In this document: positions 8,338-15,427 of the stretch, piece after piece
Layout of the letters: each line of letters opens with the position of its first letter
Position numbering within the stretch: position 1 is the first letter of the stretch
NCBI GenBank assembly: GCA_045640165.1
Contig: JAZUEK010000058.1
Coordinates: 1-34,765, forward strand
From: RGIG426 sp045640165
Lineage (GTDB): Bacteria; Bacillota; Clostridia; Oscillospirales; Acutalibacteraceae
DNA length: 34,765 bases
Direction of reading: 5' to 3'
Program-made: the position numbers and the translations under genes
Notes under the pieces: model-generated
The model's database searches: none
What the model saw: only the letters and a program-made list of their open reading frames with translations
What the model was told of the DNA's origin: nothing

Positions 8338-9558
8338 ATGCGACGAGTGTTTCAGTGGATAACGGCGATATTGTTGCCGCTTTGTGCGGCGATATTCACG
8401 ATGGTCGGCGTGGCGCAAAACGCGGTGCCCGGCGTGTTTAAGATGACCGAAAACGAGACGGAATTTTCGTTGTTTTCGGGGGCGGTGACGGCGGCGGTTG
8501 CGCCGAAAACGGGAACGGAAAAGGTGGCGTCGGCAAGCGGCGATTTAGAGGAATGGGACGTGAAATTGTTCGGCATTTTTCCCGTAAAAACCGCTACCGT
8601 TAAGCACGGCGACGCGCCGGTGGTGCGGTTGTGCGGCGTGCCGTTTGGCATCAAAGCGTATACCGACGGGGTGCTGGTGGTGGGGCTTTGTGACGTGGAT
8701 ACTCACACGGGCAACGTGTCGCCTGCCAAAAACGCCGGCGTTCGCGTGGGGGACGTAATTTTGGCGATTGACGGAAACACGGTGACCACCAACGAAGAGG
8801 TATCGGCGTTGATTGCCGGCGCAAACGGACGGGCGCAGACGTTGTCGGTACGCCGCGACGGTGTGGAATTTCCCGTGATGGTGCGCGCGGAATATTCCGC
8901 GTCGGAAAGCGCGTTCAAAGCCGGCATGTGGGTGCGCGACAGCGCCGCCGGTATCGGCACGCTGACCTTTTACGATGACGAAAGCGGTGTGCTGACCGGC
9001 CTCGGTCACGCCATTTGCGACGTGGATACGGGCGAGGCTATCCCCATTTCCGGCGGCGAACTGGTGCCGGCGTATATCTTCGGCGTGGACAAAGGGGAAG
9101 AGGGGAAAGCCGGAGAGTTGCGCGGCAGTTTTACAAGCGGCACGTTCGGCGAGTTGCAAAAAAACGTTGAGACCGGCATTTACGGTGTCAGCGAGAACGT
9201 GCCGGTAGCAGGAGAGCCGGTGAGCGTTGCGATGAAACAGCAGGTGAAAGAAGGCGCGGCAAAATTGTTTACCTGTGTCGAGGGAAACAAGTCCGCGTGG
9301 TACGACGTGGAGATTACGAAAATTCGCTATAACGATGCGTCGCCCACCCGAAATATGGTGGTGAAAATCACCGACCCCGCTTTGCTCGAAAAAACCGGCG
9401 GTATCGTGCAGGGAATGAGCGGAAGTCCGCTTGTGCAGGACGGCCGATTGGTCGGTGCCGTGACGCATGTGTTTTTGAACGATCCCACCGAGGGGTACGC
9501 GATTTTTGCGGAAAATATGTGGAAAACGGCGTGTGCAACTGTGGAAAATGCGGCATAG
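8338..9558 (+). CDS. spoIVB: SpoIVB sporulation signalling serine peptidase
   Basis: A 406-residue protein of peptidase family S55. It has an N-terminal membrane anchor/signal (residues about 5-30), a PDZ domain at about 105-190 (NAGVRVGDVILAIDG), and the SpoIVB peptidase domain. The catalytic histidine is in TGLGHAI (H224) and the serine in QGMSGSP (S361/S363). In Bacillus it is made in the forespore, crosses into the intermembrane space and cleaves SpoIVFA, which releases SpoIVFB to process pro-sigma-K. The sigK gene is also in this window. A TAGGAG box lies 11 nt upstream of the ATG. The usual upstream partner recN is not adjacent; the neighbour on the left is the divergent SLOG operon. 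Its presence indicates an endospore former. Confidence 0.93.
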   Translation: MRRVFQWITAILLPLCAAIFTMVGVAQNAVPGVFKMTENETEFSLFSGAVTAAVAPKTGTEKVASASGDLEEWDVKLFGIFPVKTATVKHGDAPVVRLCGVPFGIKAYTDGVLVVGLCDVDTHTGNVSPAKNAGVRVGDVILAIDGNTVTTNEEVSALIAGANGRAQTLSVRRDGVEFPVMVRAEYSASESAFKAGMWVRDSAAGIGTLTFYDDESGVLTGLGHAICDVDTGEAIPISGGELVPAYIFGVDKGEEGKAGELRGSFTSGTFGELQKNVETGIYGVSENVPVAGEPVSVAMKQQVKEGAAKLFTCVEGNKSAWYDVEITKIRYNDASPTRNMVVKITDPALLEKTGGIVQGMSGSPLVQDGRLVGAVTHVFLNDPTEGYAIFAENMWKTACATVENAA

Positions 9559-9560
9559 GG

Positions 9561-9595
9561 AAAAACGGTGTGGCAAAACACACCGTTTTTCTTTA
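9561..9595 (+). terminator. Terminator after spoIVB
   Basis: A perfect 12-bp stem (9561-9572 with 9579-9590, core ACGGTGTG/CACACCGT) has a 6-nt loop and ends in a T-run. The T-run runs directly into the -35 box of the next promoter. Confidence 0.85.
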
Positions 9596-9620
9596 CATTC
9601 CGTGCGAAATGTGGTATACT
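9592..9620 (+). promoter_or_regulatory. Sigma-A promoter of the dockerin-protein gene
   Basis: TTTACA (9592-9597) and TATACT (9615-9620) are separated by 17 bp. The -35 box abuts the spoIVB terminator, so the downstream gene is insulated from spoIVB transcription and is probably expressed in vegetative cells. Confidence 0.75.
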
Positions 9621-9674
9621 GGCGGTGCTTTGGCAGATTATCTCCTCACATTTGAGGGGTTTAGGAGGATACAT

Positions 9675-11369
9675 ATGAAAAAACTCATCTCTCTTTTGGC
9701 GATGGCTGTTTTGTTGCTTTCTGCGTTCGGCGCGGCGACGCTTGTATCGGCCGACACGGCGGAAAACGGCGGCAACGGCTTTCACTACAACGATGCCGGC
9801 GAGCCGGTGATGGATTTTATGGATGACGCCGACGGCGCCCAAATCGGTACGTGGTGGTGGAAGACGGACGATGCGTTTGACATCGACACGCGCGACAAGT
9901 ACCTCAATTTCTTAGAGGAAAACGGCGTGAACGAAATCTATTACTATGGTTTCTATCTGTTGCAAAACAAGAACGACCGCGCCAGCTTGCACGAGTTTGT
10001 GAAAGAGGCGAATGCACACGGTATCGTCATTTCGTTTATCTATGACGACCCGGAGATTGCTACCGTCAACGGTAATAACTACTTGAAAAACGCGGCGGAT
10101 GACTATCTCGGCTACGTTGCCGAGTATCCGGACGACAAGGTGAACGGTTTGCACTTCGATGTGGAGGGCAAAACCACGCGGCAGTTTGTGAACAATATGG
10201 TGGCGCAGTTCGCCGCCGCGCGTGAACGCGGTGTGCCGCTGGCGATGGACGTCAACTGCGCGATGGACGCGACGGCCGGCGAACTCAACGGCGTGACCGG
10301 CATTTACAATATCATTGCCGCGAACGTGGACACGCTGTCGCTTATGTCTTATAAAGACAGTTACGCCCGTATGTGGTCGCTCGGCAAAAACGCCTTAGCG
10401 GCGGCACGCGCGCAAGGTTGTCGCGTGGTGTTCGGCGCGGAGACCGGTGACTACAGTTCCGGTGCGGCGCCGCACAAAGAGACGTTTAACGACCCCGGCG
10501 ACGAGTATGCCCAAGAAGATAAAGAATTTATGTACAGCCAACTCGCGCAGGTGTATGCGGAACTCAAGAAAAATCCGCCGGCAGGTGGTTTCGGTATCGC
10601 GGTTCACCAACACGAGGACTGGTATAACCTGAGAAAAGCCGCCGAGCCGGTGACGACGCAAAAGACCGAGCCGACCGCGCCGCAGGGCGAGTTGAAAGGC
10701 AAAACTTTGTGGGCCGGCGACGTGGGACAAAACGTGTATATCGGTCAGCCGAAACCGTATCAAGGCTCCGTTGAGGGAGACGTTGGCGCTGCCATTAATG
10801 CCGCGATTCAAGCGGATATTCGCGAAAACGGCCACATTTCCGGCGACGAGTATTATGAGATTACCACCAAAGGCAAAGCGCGCGGTGAGAGCGGATACGC
10901 CACCACCGGTTTCGTGGTGGGAGATTGCCAAATTTGGGCGCAGGATCACTTTGACGGTTGCGGTGTTATCAAGAAAAGCGGCGGCACGTTTACGCAGCGG
11001 CTGATGGGCGACACTACCGACAAACTGGGACGGGAAGTGTTGACCGAAAAAATGGATGAAACCACCGAGTTTGTGTTTTTCAGCGACTCGGACGGCCGTT
11101 GGACGGACGTTTGCACTGTGGATTCGCTGTCGATTTCGGTGTATCGCCACGAAAAAATCGAGCCGACCGGTTCGTTCCTGCTTGGAGACGCGAACGATGA
11201 CGGCGCAGTCAACATGAAAGACGTGCTCGTTATGCGCAAGAAATTGGCAGGCATCGAGGTGGCGTGCAACGACCGAAACGCCGACGTGAACGGCGACGGT
11301 GCGGTCAATATGAAAGACGTGTTGATGGTACGCAAATACATTGCCGGACTCGTTAAGAGTTTGGGATAA
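9675..11369 (+). CDS. Secreted dockerin protein with putative GH18-like TIM-barrel domain
   Basis: A 564-residue exported protein. The start is the ATG at 9675, because an AGGAGG box precedes it and a clear signal peptide follows (MKKLISLLAMAVLLLSAF, cleavage probably after LVSA). Residues about 45-320 look like an alpha/beta barrel. The stretch NGLHFDVEG (157-165) resembles the DxE catalytic strand of GH18-type hydrolases, and TLSLMSYKD resembles the following MxY strand; this assignment is inference. A Thr/Pro-rich linker near 330 leads to a second domain of unknown type (about 340-490). The C-terminus (about 502-564) is a type I dockerin with two calcium-loop repeats, DANDDGAVNMKDVL and DVNGDGAVNMKDVL. 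The dockerin implies attachment to a cohesin-bearing scaffold or surface protein, none of which is in the window. The substrate is unknown. It is monocistronic. Confidence 0.85.
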   Translation: MKKLISLLAMAVLLLSAFGAATLVSADTAENGGNGFHYNDAGEPVMDFMDDADGAQIGTWWWKTDDAFDIDTRDKYLNFLEENGVNEIYYYGFYLLQNKNDRASLHEFVKEANAHGIVISFIYDDPEIATVNGNNYLKNAADDYLGYVAEYPDDKVNGLHFDVEGKTTRQFVNNMVAQFAAARERGVPLAMDVNCAMDATAGELNGVTGIYNIIAANVDTLSLMSYKDSYARMWSLGKNALAAARAQGCRVVFGAETGDYSSGAAPHKETFNDPGDEYAQEDKEFMYSQLAQVYAELKKNPPAGGFGIAVHQHEDWYNLRKAAEPVTTQKTEPTAPQGELKGKTLWAGDVGQNVYIGQPKPYQGSVEGDVGAAINAAIQADIRENGHISGDEYYEITTKGKARGESGYATTGFVVGDCQIWAQDHFDGCGVIKKSGGTFTQRLMGDTTDKLGREVLTEKMDETTEFVFFSDSDGRWTDVCTVDSLSISVYRHEKIEPTGSFLLGDANDDGAVNMKDVLVMRKKLAGIEVACNDRNADVNGDGAVNMKDVLMVRKYIAGLVKSLG

Positions 11370-11381
11370 TTCGGCAAAATA

Positions 11382-11416
11382 AAACGCCGCATCGGGTTTC
11401 GATGCGGCGTTTTTGC
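11382..11416 (+). terminator. Terminator after the dockerin-protein gene
   Basis: A perfect 13-bp stem (11382-11394 with 11400-11412; core CGCCGCATCG/CGATGCGGCG) has a GGTTT loop and a T5 run, 12 nt beyond the stop codon. Confidence 0.88.
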
Positions 11417-11437
11417 GATTTGCCCACGTTTGCGGCG

Positions 11438-11461
11438 GGGCGATGTGGGCATCGCCCCTAC
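11438..11461 (-). repeat. REP-like palindrome A (divergent member)
   Basis: On the minus strand this reads GTAG followed by a 7-bp stem GGGCGAT/ATCGCCC around the loop GCCCAC. It shares the GTAG head and GGG-stem design of the other REP-like elements, but has a longer stem and a different loop, so it may be a separate subclass. It lies in the intergenic space between the dockerin gene and the end of the glg operon. Confidence 0.55.
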
Positions 11462-11496
11462 GGACACGCCGGAAACGCCATCAAAAATCCCACAGA

Positions 11497-11522
11497 GGGC
11501 TGTCGAGGGCGCCAGCCCCTAC
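11497..11522 (-). repeat. REP-like palindrome B
   Basis: Minus-strand reading: GTAG, stem GGGCTG, loop GCGCCCTCGA, stem CAGCCC. The loop matches elements C, D, E and F, but the stem differs and remains fully paired. It faces element C head to head with a 28-nt spacer, resembling a REP doublet (REPIN/BIME-like arrangement). Confidence 0.75.
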
Positions 11523-11550
11523 AAAACTCGCCGGAAGATGTTACCGCGTT

Positions 11551-11576
11551 GTAGGGGACGGCGCCCCCGACGTCCC
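11551..11576 (+). repeat. REP-like palindrome C
   Basis: Plus-strand reading: GTAG, stem GGGACG, loop GCGCCCCCGA, stem CGTCCC. It is the inverted partner of element B. Compared with B, both arms of the stem have changed together (CTG/CAG to ACG/CGT), which shows selection on the hairpin or its copying from another family member. Confidence 0.75.
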
Positions 11577-11617
11577 TTTGCGAAAATCCGCACACCGCGA
11601 GTTTCATCAAAACTACA

Positions 11618-11648
11618 AAGAAAAAAGCCGCCCGAGGGCGGCTTTTTA
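11618..11648 (-). terminator. Terminator of the glg operon
   Basis: A 7-bp GC stem GCCGCCC/GGGCGGC (11627-11633 with 11636-11642) is extended by flanking A and T runs on both sides. It lies just downstream of the glgA stop on the minus strand, where the transcript would end in a U6 run. Confidence 0.8.
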
Positions 11649-11653
11649 TGTTC

Positions 11654-13081
11654 TTACGCTTTGTCGAGCAGCGATTTGTAGAGTGATTTATAGGCGTCGG
11701 CGGAGTTGCTCCACGAGAAATCGGAAGCGAACGCGCGGTCGCGCAGGAGGTTCCAATCCTCTTTGTTTTGGTAAGCACCGAGGGCGCGATAGAGGGCGGC
11801 GAGCATATCGTCGCCGTTGTAAGAGGAGAAGGTAAACCCGTTGCCGAAACCGTCGCCGCAATCGCGGATGGAGTCTTTGAGACCGCCGGTTTCGCGCACC
11901 ACCGCCACCGTTCCGTAGCGGCAGGCAATCATCTGGGACAGGCCGCAGGGCTCGAACTGGGACGGCATCAAAAAGATGTCCGCACCGGCGTAGAGCCGCC
12001 GCGCCAAATCGGGGTGAAACCCTTGATAATAGCAGAGTTTGTCGGGATAGCGCGCCTGGGCGCGTTTGAAGAATTCTTCGTAGGCATAGTCGCCCGTTCC
12101 GAGCACCGCCAACTGGACGTCGGAGGAGGAGAGCAGTTTGTCAAGGGAGTATTTGACGAGGTCGAGTCCCTTTTGGGCGACCAGACGCGTGACCATCGTC
12201 ACGAGCGGTGTTTCGGGTTTTTGGGGGAGCCCTAATTCCTTTTGAAGCGCGGCTTTGCACGTCGCTTTGCCGGCCGGATTTTTAGCGGAATAGTTTTCGG
12301 CAATCGCTTTGTCGGTAGCCGGATTGTAGGACTTGACGTCGATGCCGTTTAAGATGCCGGACAGCTTAAATGCGCGCGGACGGAGAATATCGTGCAGTCC
12401 GCGCGAAAACCACGTGTCGAGAATTTCGCCGGCGTAGGTGGGGCTGACGGTGGTGACGCGGTCGGCGCATTCGATGGCGCCTTTCATCAAGTTGACGCAG
12501 CCGCCGTATTCCACCGCCGAACGGTCGTCACTGCCGATGCCGAACACGTCGCCGAGTGTCTCCATCCCGTACTGTCCTTGATAGGCGATGTTGTGGATGG
12601 TGAACACGGTTTTTATCCCGTAATAAAACGGGTCGTGGACGTAGTAAAGACTGTGGTAAACGGGCACGAGCGCCGTTTGCCAGTCGTTGGCGTGGATGAT
12701 GTCGGGCTTATAGCCGACGGCTTTGGTGACTTCCAACGCCGCACGGGACAAAAAGGCGAAGCGCTCGGCGTCGTCGTAGTGTCCGTACAGTCCTTGACGT
12801 TTGAAATAATACTCATTGTCGAGCAGATAGTAGATGACGTTGCCGATTTTGGTCTGATAGATACCGCAATATTGCCGCCGCCACGAGACGGGGACGGAAA
12901 TGCTGGTGACAAACTCCATTTCGTCACGCAATTCTTGCGGCACACAGTCGTAAAGCGGCATAATGACGCGCATACCGACGGCACGCGCGCGGAGCGCTTT
13001 GGGAAGCGAGCCTGCCACGTCGGCGAGACCGCCGGTGGCGGCGAAAGGCGTGGCTTCGCTGGTGACGTATAATACTTTCAT
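11654..13081 (-). CDS. glgA: Glycogen synthase (ADP-glucose, GT5)
   Basis: A 475-residue GT5 glycogen/starch synthase that transfers glucose from ADP-glucose to the non-reducing end of the growing alpha-1,4-glucan. Both Rossmann-like halves are present. The C-terminal half carries the retained-glycosyltransferase motif PSQFEPCGLSQMIACRYG and ETGGLKDSI. The N-terminal K-x-G-G-L motif is altered: the protein reads AATGGLADV, with Ala15 where E. coli GlgA has the ADP-glucose-binding Lys15. The frame is open to 13675, but the start at 13081 has GGAGGT upstream and matches the family N-terminus (MKVLYVTSEATPF). It is the last gene of glgBCDA. No glgP phosphorylase follows. Confidence 0.94.
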   Translation of the reverse strand: MKVLYVTSEATPFAATGGLADVAGSLPKALRARAVGMRVIMPLYDCVPQELRDEMEFVTSISVPVSWRRQYCGIYQTKIGNVIYYLLDNEYYFKRQGLYGHYDDAERFAFLSRAALEVTKAVGYKPDIIHANDWQTALVPVYHSLYYVHDPFYYGIKTVFTIHNIAYQGQYGMETLGDVFGIGSDDRSAVEYGGCVNLMKGAIECADRVTTVSPTYAGEILDTWFSRGLHDILRPRAFKLSGILNGIDVKSYNPATDKAIAENYSAKNPAGKATCKAALQKELGLPQKPETPLVTMVTRLVAQKGLDLVKYSLDKLLSSSDVQLAVLGTGDYAYEEFFKRAQARYPDKLCYYQGFHPDLARRLYAGADIFLMPSQFEPCGLSQMIACRYGTVAVVRETGGLKDSIRDCGDGFGNGFTFSSYNGDDMLAALYRALGAYQNKEDWNLLRDRAFASDFSWSNSADAYKSLYKSLLDKA

Positions 13082-13101
13082 CGTTTCGACCTCCGTTTCG
13101 G

Positions 13102-14214
13102 TCAGATATGCTTGCCCTTTTTCACACAAAGCGGAAATTCGGCAAGCCCGGTTAAAGTTTTGTTTTCGGACAGCACGACGTTTTTGTCTAAAATGGCGTG
13201 GGAAACGTGCGCGCCGGCTTTGACGACGGTACCCTGCATCAAGATGGCGTTTTCCACAACGGCGCCTTTTTCCACGCGCACGTCGCGGAACAAGATGGAG
13301 TGTTTTACCGTGCCGTCCACGAAACTGCCGTCGGCCACGAGCGAGTCGGATACGCTGGAATCGAGACCGTAAATCGCCGGGCAAACATCGCGGTTGATGG
13401 TGTATACGGGGCTTTGAAGCGGCAACACGGCGGCGCGTTGGGTGTCGTCTAAGAGCGCCATATTGGCTTCGAAATACGTTTCGGGAGAACTGATAATTCG
13501 CGTTTCGCGCGGCATTTCGCATCCGCGCACGCGCAGCGTTTGCAGTTGAGGCAAGAGGATGTCGCGGTCGAAATGCATAAAGTTTTCGGCGGCGGCATCG
13601 GTGACCAGTTTGCGCAACAAGTCTTTTTGGATAACGGTGATACCGAGTCCGCAGGCGTGTTCGCCTTCGGGGCACACGCCGAGGCGGAGCGCCGTGACGT
13701 CGCCGCTGTCGTCCAAATCCAACACGAGATTGTCCGCCAGCGTGGGGCAGACGCCGCGACGGTAGGCGATGGTGACGTCGGCACCCGAGTCGATATGGGA
13801 TTCAATCAGCGCCTTAAACGAGAGGTTGCCGACAACGTGGCAGTCGGCCATCACGACGACGTCTTCCAGACTGCTCTCTAAAAAATCGTCCAGACTGTGG
13901 AGCGCGGCGATGCGGCCCTCATACAGCGAGTCGGGCACGTCGTGGGGCGAGAGATAGTAAAGACCCTCGGTTTTACGGGACAACCCGAACGCTTTGCCTG
14001 AGCCGATGTGTTCCATCAGCGATTGGCTGTTGCGTTTGGTAATCAGTCCCACTTTGCCGACACCGGCGTGTGCCATTCCCGAAAGGGCGAAGTCGATGAG
14101 ACGGTAACGCCCCCCGAACGGCACCGAACCGAGCGCGCGCTCGGCGGTAAATTCTCTGAGAGCATCGTCGTGACAGTTGGGGAAAATCAGCCCGAGTACA
14201 CGGTTGTTACGCAT
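13102..14214 (-). CDS. glgD: GlgD, regulatory homologue of glucose-1-phosphate adenylyltransferase
   Basis: A 370-residue protein of the GlgD family, which is paralogous to GlgC and forms a complex with it in Firmicutes. It keeps the nucleotidyltransferase fold (FGGRYRLIDFALSGM, VVVMADCHVV) and the left-handed beta-helix tail (VRVEKGAVVENAILMQGTVV). It lacks the GGxGxRL nucleotide-binding loop, which is replaced by FPNCHDDALREF. A regulatory, activity-enhancing role is therefore more likely than independent catalysis. I place the start at 14214 (MRNNRVLG, with AAGGGGG upstream) rather than the in-frame ATG at 14238. This gives an 8-nt overlap with the end of glgC. Confidence 0.92.
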   Translation of the reverse strand: MRNNRVLGLIFPNCHDDALREFTAERALGSVPFGGRYRLIDFALSGMAHAGVGKVGLITKRNSQSLMEHIGSGKAFGLSRKTEGLYYLSPHDVPDSLYEGRIAALHSLDDFLESSLEDVVVMADCHVVGNLSFKALIESHIDSGADVTIAYRRGVCPTLADNLVLDLDDSGDVTALRLGVCPEGEHACGLGITVIQKDLLRKLVTDAAAENFMHFDRDILLPQLQTLRVRGCEMPRETRIISSPETYFEANMALLDDTQRAAVLPLQSPVYTINRDVCPAIYGLDSSVSDSLVADGSFVDGTVKHSILFRDVRVEKGAVVENAILMQGTVVKAGAHVSHAILDKNVVLSENKTLTGLAEFPLCVKKGKHI

Positions 14215-15424
14215 GGGTGTCGCCCCCTTTCGCGTCAATCATCGCTTTGGCAGGGATGTGGGCGCCGGCGTCCACACAGAGGCCTTCGCCGACGACGGAA
14301 ACACCCCATTCGTCTAAGTTGTCTTTATCTTCGGGGCGCTCGCCGATGTCGGCGTTTTCGCCCACGGTAACGTGTTCTGCCAGGATGGTATACTGCACTT
14401 TTGCGCCCTTTTTCACCCGTACGCCGGGCATCAAAATCGAGTCGCGCACCTCGGCACCCTCTTCGACAACCACGGTCGGGAACAACACGGAGAAATCCAC
14501 CGTTCCGTAAACGGAACAGCCCTCGGAAATCATACTGTTTTGGACGTTGGCGTGTGCGCCGATATACTGCGGCGGAAGCGCCGGGTTGTTCGAATAAATG
14601 CGCCACGCAGGGTCGGACAAATCGAGCGGTACGTTGGGGTTGAGCAAATCCATATTCGCTTCCCACAGGCTGTCAATCGTGCCCACGTCTTTCCAGTACC
14701 CCTCGAACGGATAGGCGACCATCGGTTCGCCTGCCGCGAGCATGGTCGGCAGGACGTCGTGACCGAAATCGTTTTTGGAGGAGGGATTTTGGTCGTCGGC
14801 TTTGAGATAGGTTTTCAGTTTCGCCCACGAGAAGATATAAATGCCCATGGAGGCCAAATTGCTTTTCGGGTGTTCCGGTTTTTCCTCGAATTCAACGATG
14901 TGGTGATTGTCGCCTATGTTGACAATGCCGAAGCGGTGGGCTTCTTCCGGCTCGACCGACAGCACCGCGACGGTGCAGGCGGCTTCGTGCTCTTTATGGA
15001 AGCGGAGCATACGGGCGTAGTCCATTTTATAGATATGGTCGCCGGAGAGAATGAGCACGTATTCCGGATCGTATCGCTCGATGAAATTCATATTTTGGAA
15101 GATGGCGTTGGCGGTGCCTTTATACCAATCCGCACCGGAGGTTTGTTGGTACGGCGGCAAAATGTGCACGCCGGCGTCGGGAACGTCTAAGTCCCATGCT
15201 TGACCGCTTCCGATGTAATCGGACAGCTCGAGCGGTTGATATTGGGTCAGCACGCCGACGGTTTCGATGCCGGAGTTGACGCAGTTGGAGAGGGGAAAGT
15301 CGATGATGCGGTATTTGCCGCCGTAGGGAACGGCCGGCTTGGCAATTTTTTGGGTCAGCGTATACAGACGGCTGCCCTGACCGCCGGCGAGCAGCATGGC
15401 TACGCATTCTTGCTTACGGAACAT
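14207..15424 (-). CDS. glgC: Glucose-1-phosphate adenylyltransferase (ADP-glucose pyrophosphorylase)
   Basis: A 405-residue enzyme that makes ADP-glucose from glucose-1-phosphate and ATP, the committed step of glycogen synthesis. The catalytic loop is AGGQGSRLYTLT near residue 13. The substrate motifs KPAVPYGGKYRIIDFPLSN, LSGDHIYKMDY, EFEEKPEHPKSNLASMGIY and FEGYWKDVGTIDSLWEANM all match the family. A C-terminal beta-helix follows. AAGGAGGGG precedes the ATG, and the gene starts 3 nt after the glgB stop. It partners with GlgD, encoded immediately downstream. Confidence 0.96.
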   Translation of the reverse strand: MFRKQECVAMLLAGGQGSRLYTLTQKIAKPAVPYGGKYRIIDFPLSNCVNSGIETVGVLTQYQPLELSDYIGSGQAWDLDVPDAGVHILPPYQQTSGADWYKGTANAIFQNMNFIERYDPEYVLILSGDHIYKMDYARMLRFHKEHEAACTVAVLSVEPEEAHRFGIVNIGDNHHIVEFEEKPEHPKSNLASMGIYIFSWAKLKTYLKADDQNPSSKNDFGHDVLPTMLAAGEPMVAYPFEGYWKDVGTIDSLWEANMDLLNPNVPLDLSDPAWRIYSNNPALPPQYIGAHANVQNSMISEGCSVYGTVDFSVLFPTVVVEEGAEVRDSILMPGVRVKKGAKVQYTILAEHVTVGENADIGERPEDKDNLDEWGVSVVGEGLCVDAGAHIPAKAMIDAKGGDTHA

Positions 15425-15427
15425 TCG

